A DNA stretch of 6,033 bases from CAYOHP01 sp964403795 [NCBI: uncultured bacterium]. Its GTDB lineage: Bacteria > Muiribacteriota > UBA6191 > CAZXTJ01. Below, in pieces: positions 4,843 to 6,033 of this stretch. Made by a program: the position numbers and the translations under genes. The notes under the pieces were generated by a model. It searched no databases, was not told the DNA's origin, and was given only the letters and a program-made list of their open reading frames with translations. The stretch's first letter is position 1. Every line of letters begins with the position of its first letter. The stretch spans positions 1 to 6,033 of the forward strand of contig CAYOHP010000235.1 of assembly GCA_964403795.1 (NCBI GenBank). The letters run 5' to 3'.

Positions 4843-6033
4843 ATGTTCCAAGACCTCCGCGAGTACCTCCACGCCCTCCGCACCGACCGCGACCTGGTGA
4901 CCGTCGAGGTCGAGGTCGATCCCGACCTGGAGCTCGCCGAGATCCATCGCCGGGTGATCGCGGCCGGCGGCCCGGCGCTCCTGTTCACGAACGTGAAGGG
5001 TTCGGACTTCCCGCTGGCGACCAATCTCTTCGGGACGCCCCGGAGGGTGGAGCGGGCCTTCGGGCGGGATCCCCAGCGGTTCCTGGAGCGGCTGGTGGCG
5101 GTGGCGAGCCGGCCGCATCCCCCGGGACCCTCCGATCTTTGGGGGCTCCGCGACCTGGCGGGGAAGGGCCTCTCGGTCGGGATGAAGACCGTGGCGACGG
5201 CCCCGGTGACCGAGGTGGTGAGCGGGTCCCCGACCTTGGGGCGATTGCCCTTCGTGCGCCAGTGGCCGGAGGACGGCGGCGGGTTCCTGACCCTGCCGCT
5301 CGTCTACACCGAGCACCCCGACGACGGGCGCCACAACCTCGGCATCTACCGGGTCCAGCGCTACGACGACCGGACCACCGGCATGCATTGGCAGATCGGC
5401 AAGGGCGGCGGGTTCCACCACGCCCGGGCCGAGGAGAAGGGGGCAGCGCTCCCGGTGGCGATCCATCTCGGCGGCCCTCCTGCCCTGATGCTCTCCGCGA
5501 TCGCACCGCTGCCCGAGAACGTCCCCGAGCTGCTGCTCGCCAGCCTGGTGCAGGGCGATCGGCTCGAGCGGGTGGCTTCGCCGGTGGCGGGATTCCCGCT
5601 CCCGCTGGTGGCCCGTGCCGAGGTGGCTCTCTGCGGAGTGGTGCCGCCCGGGGTGCGGCGCCCCGAAGGCCCTTTCGGCGACCACTACGGCTACTACTCG
5701 CTGACCCACGACTACCCGGTCTTCGAGTGCCGGGCGGTGTGCCGGAGGGCCAGGCCGATCGTGCCGGCCACCATCGTGGGCAAGCCACGCCAGGAGGACT
5801 TCTACCTCGGCGACTACCTGCAGGAGCTGCTGTCCCCGCTCTTCCCCATGGTGATGCCGGCGGTGCGCTCGCTCTGGAGCTACGGAGAGACCGGCTTCCA
5901 CTCGCTCTCGGCGGCGGTGGTCCGGGAGCGGTACCCGGGGGAGGCGCTGGCCTCGGCCTTCCGGATCCTGGGCGAGGGGCAGCTCTCGCTCACCAAGTTC
6001 CTCCTGCTCACCGACGCGCCGCTCGACCTGCGC
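4843..6033 (+). CDS. UbiD-family prenylated-FMN decarboxylase (3' end missing)
   Basis: The first 397 codons are open to the right edge without a stop; full family members of this type have roughly 500-600 residues. UbiD enzymes remove or add carboxyl groups on aromatic or unsaturated acids using prenylated FMN made by UbiX. Visible family features are N165-LGIYR170 (metal Asn and catalytic Arg pattern), MHWQIGKGGGFHH (181-193), LGGPPALMLSAIAPLPENVPELLLASL (209-235, with E229 in the metal-ligand position), RAEVALCG (258-265), RPEGPFGDHYGYYS (273-286) and IVGKPRQEDFYLGDYLQELLSP (311-332). This wording fits the large UbiD subgroup often tied to menaquinone synthesis by the futalosine route (MqnL-like), but no other menaquinone gene is in view, so that role is inferred. 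The ATG was chosen as the first in-frame start; it follows a TAGCAT box by 9 bases and lacks a ribosome binding site. Confidence 0.93.
   Translation, partial: MFQDLREYLHALRTDRDLVTVEVEVDPDLELAEIHRRVIAAGGPALLFTNVKGSDFPLATNLFGTPRRVERAFGRDPQRFLERLVAVASRPHPPGPSDLWGLRDLAGKGLSVGMKTVATAPVTEVVSGSPTLGRLPFVRQWPEDGGGFLTLPLVYTEHPDDGRHNLGIYRVQRYDDRTTGMHWQIGKGGGFHHARAEEKGAALPVAIHLGGPPALMLSAIAPLPENVPELLLASLVQGDRLERVASPVAGFPLPLVARAEVALCGVVPPGVRRPEGPFGDHYGYYSLTHDYPVFECRAVCRRARPIVPATIVGKPRQEDFYLGDYLQELLSPLFPMVMPAVRSLWSYGETGFHSLSAAVVRERYPGEALASAFRILGEGQLSLTKFLLLTDAPLDLR

Noticed and set aside
4672-5901. A 409-codon open frame on the minus strand
   Set aside because: It is antisense to the UbiD gene, whose plus-strand frame has clear family motifs. 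Stop-free antisense frames are expected at this GC content, and the translation shows only low-complexity Arg/Gly/Pro/His-rich sequence.

Overview
The window is dense, very GC-rich bacterial chromosome (roughly 70% GC by eye, with G or C in most third codon positions). It holds six genes: four look complete between the edges, and the first and last are cut by the window ends. I see no mobile element, CRISPR array, tRNA or rRNA. The phylum cannot be fixed from this sequence. A large UbiD of the type found beside menaquinone-using bacteria, a lipoprotein signal peptide and a GspF-type membrane protein fit a GC-rich bacterium such as an acidobacterium or actinobacterium-like lineage, but this is only a guess.

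Layout. On the plus strand, the tail of an unidentified gene (2-148) overlaps by 4 bp (GTGA) an RNA 2'-O-methyltransferase of the SpoU/TrmH family (145-969). That pair converges on a four-gene minus-strand block read from right to left: HAD phosphatase (4810-4097), calcineurin-like metallophosphoesterase (4100-3240), unrecognised lipoprotein (3213-1903) and a shortened GspF/PilC-like membrane protein (1825-1028). The HAD and metallophosphoesterase genes overlap by 4 bp (ATGA). Divergent from the HAD gene, with only 32 bp between the two start codons, a UbiD-family prenylated-FMN decarboxylase begins at 4843 and runs off the right edge.

How the genes may work together. The two phosphatases are translationally coupled and may act in one pathway. 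The metallophosphoesterase resembles the family that contains mycobacterial PptH, which removes phosphopantetheine from carrier proteins. The lipoprotein and the GspF-like protein are both envelope proteins and adjacent, so they may form a small envelope module, but nothing in the sequence gives their task.

The most interesting non-coding signal is a 15-bp element, consensus RGTAGMMTCGGGNCC, that ends 0 to 2 bases before the start codons of three genes (HAD, lipoprotein, UbiD). It contains a TANNNT hexamer 7 to 9 bases before the start codon, which is the geometry of a leaderless promoter. In the 32-bp divergent gap two copies sit exactly back to back as an imperfect inverted repeat.
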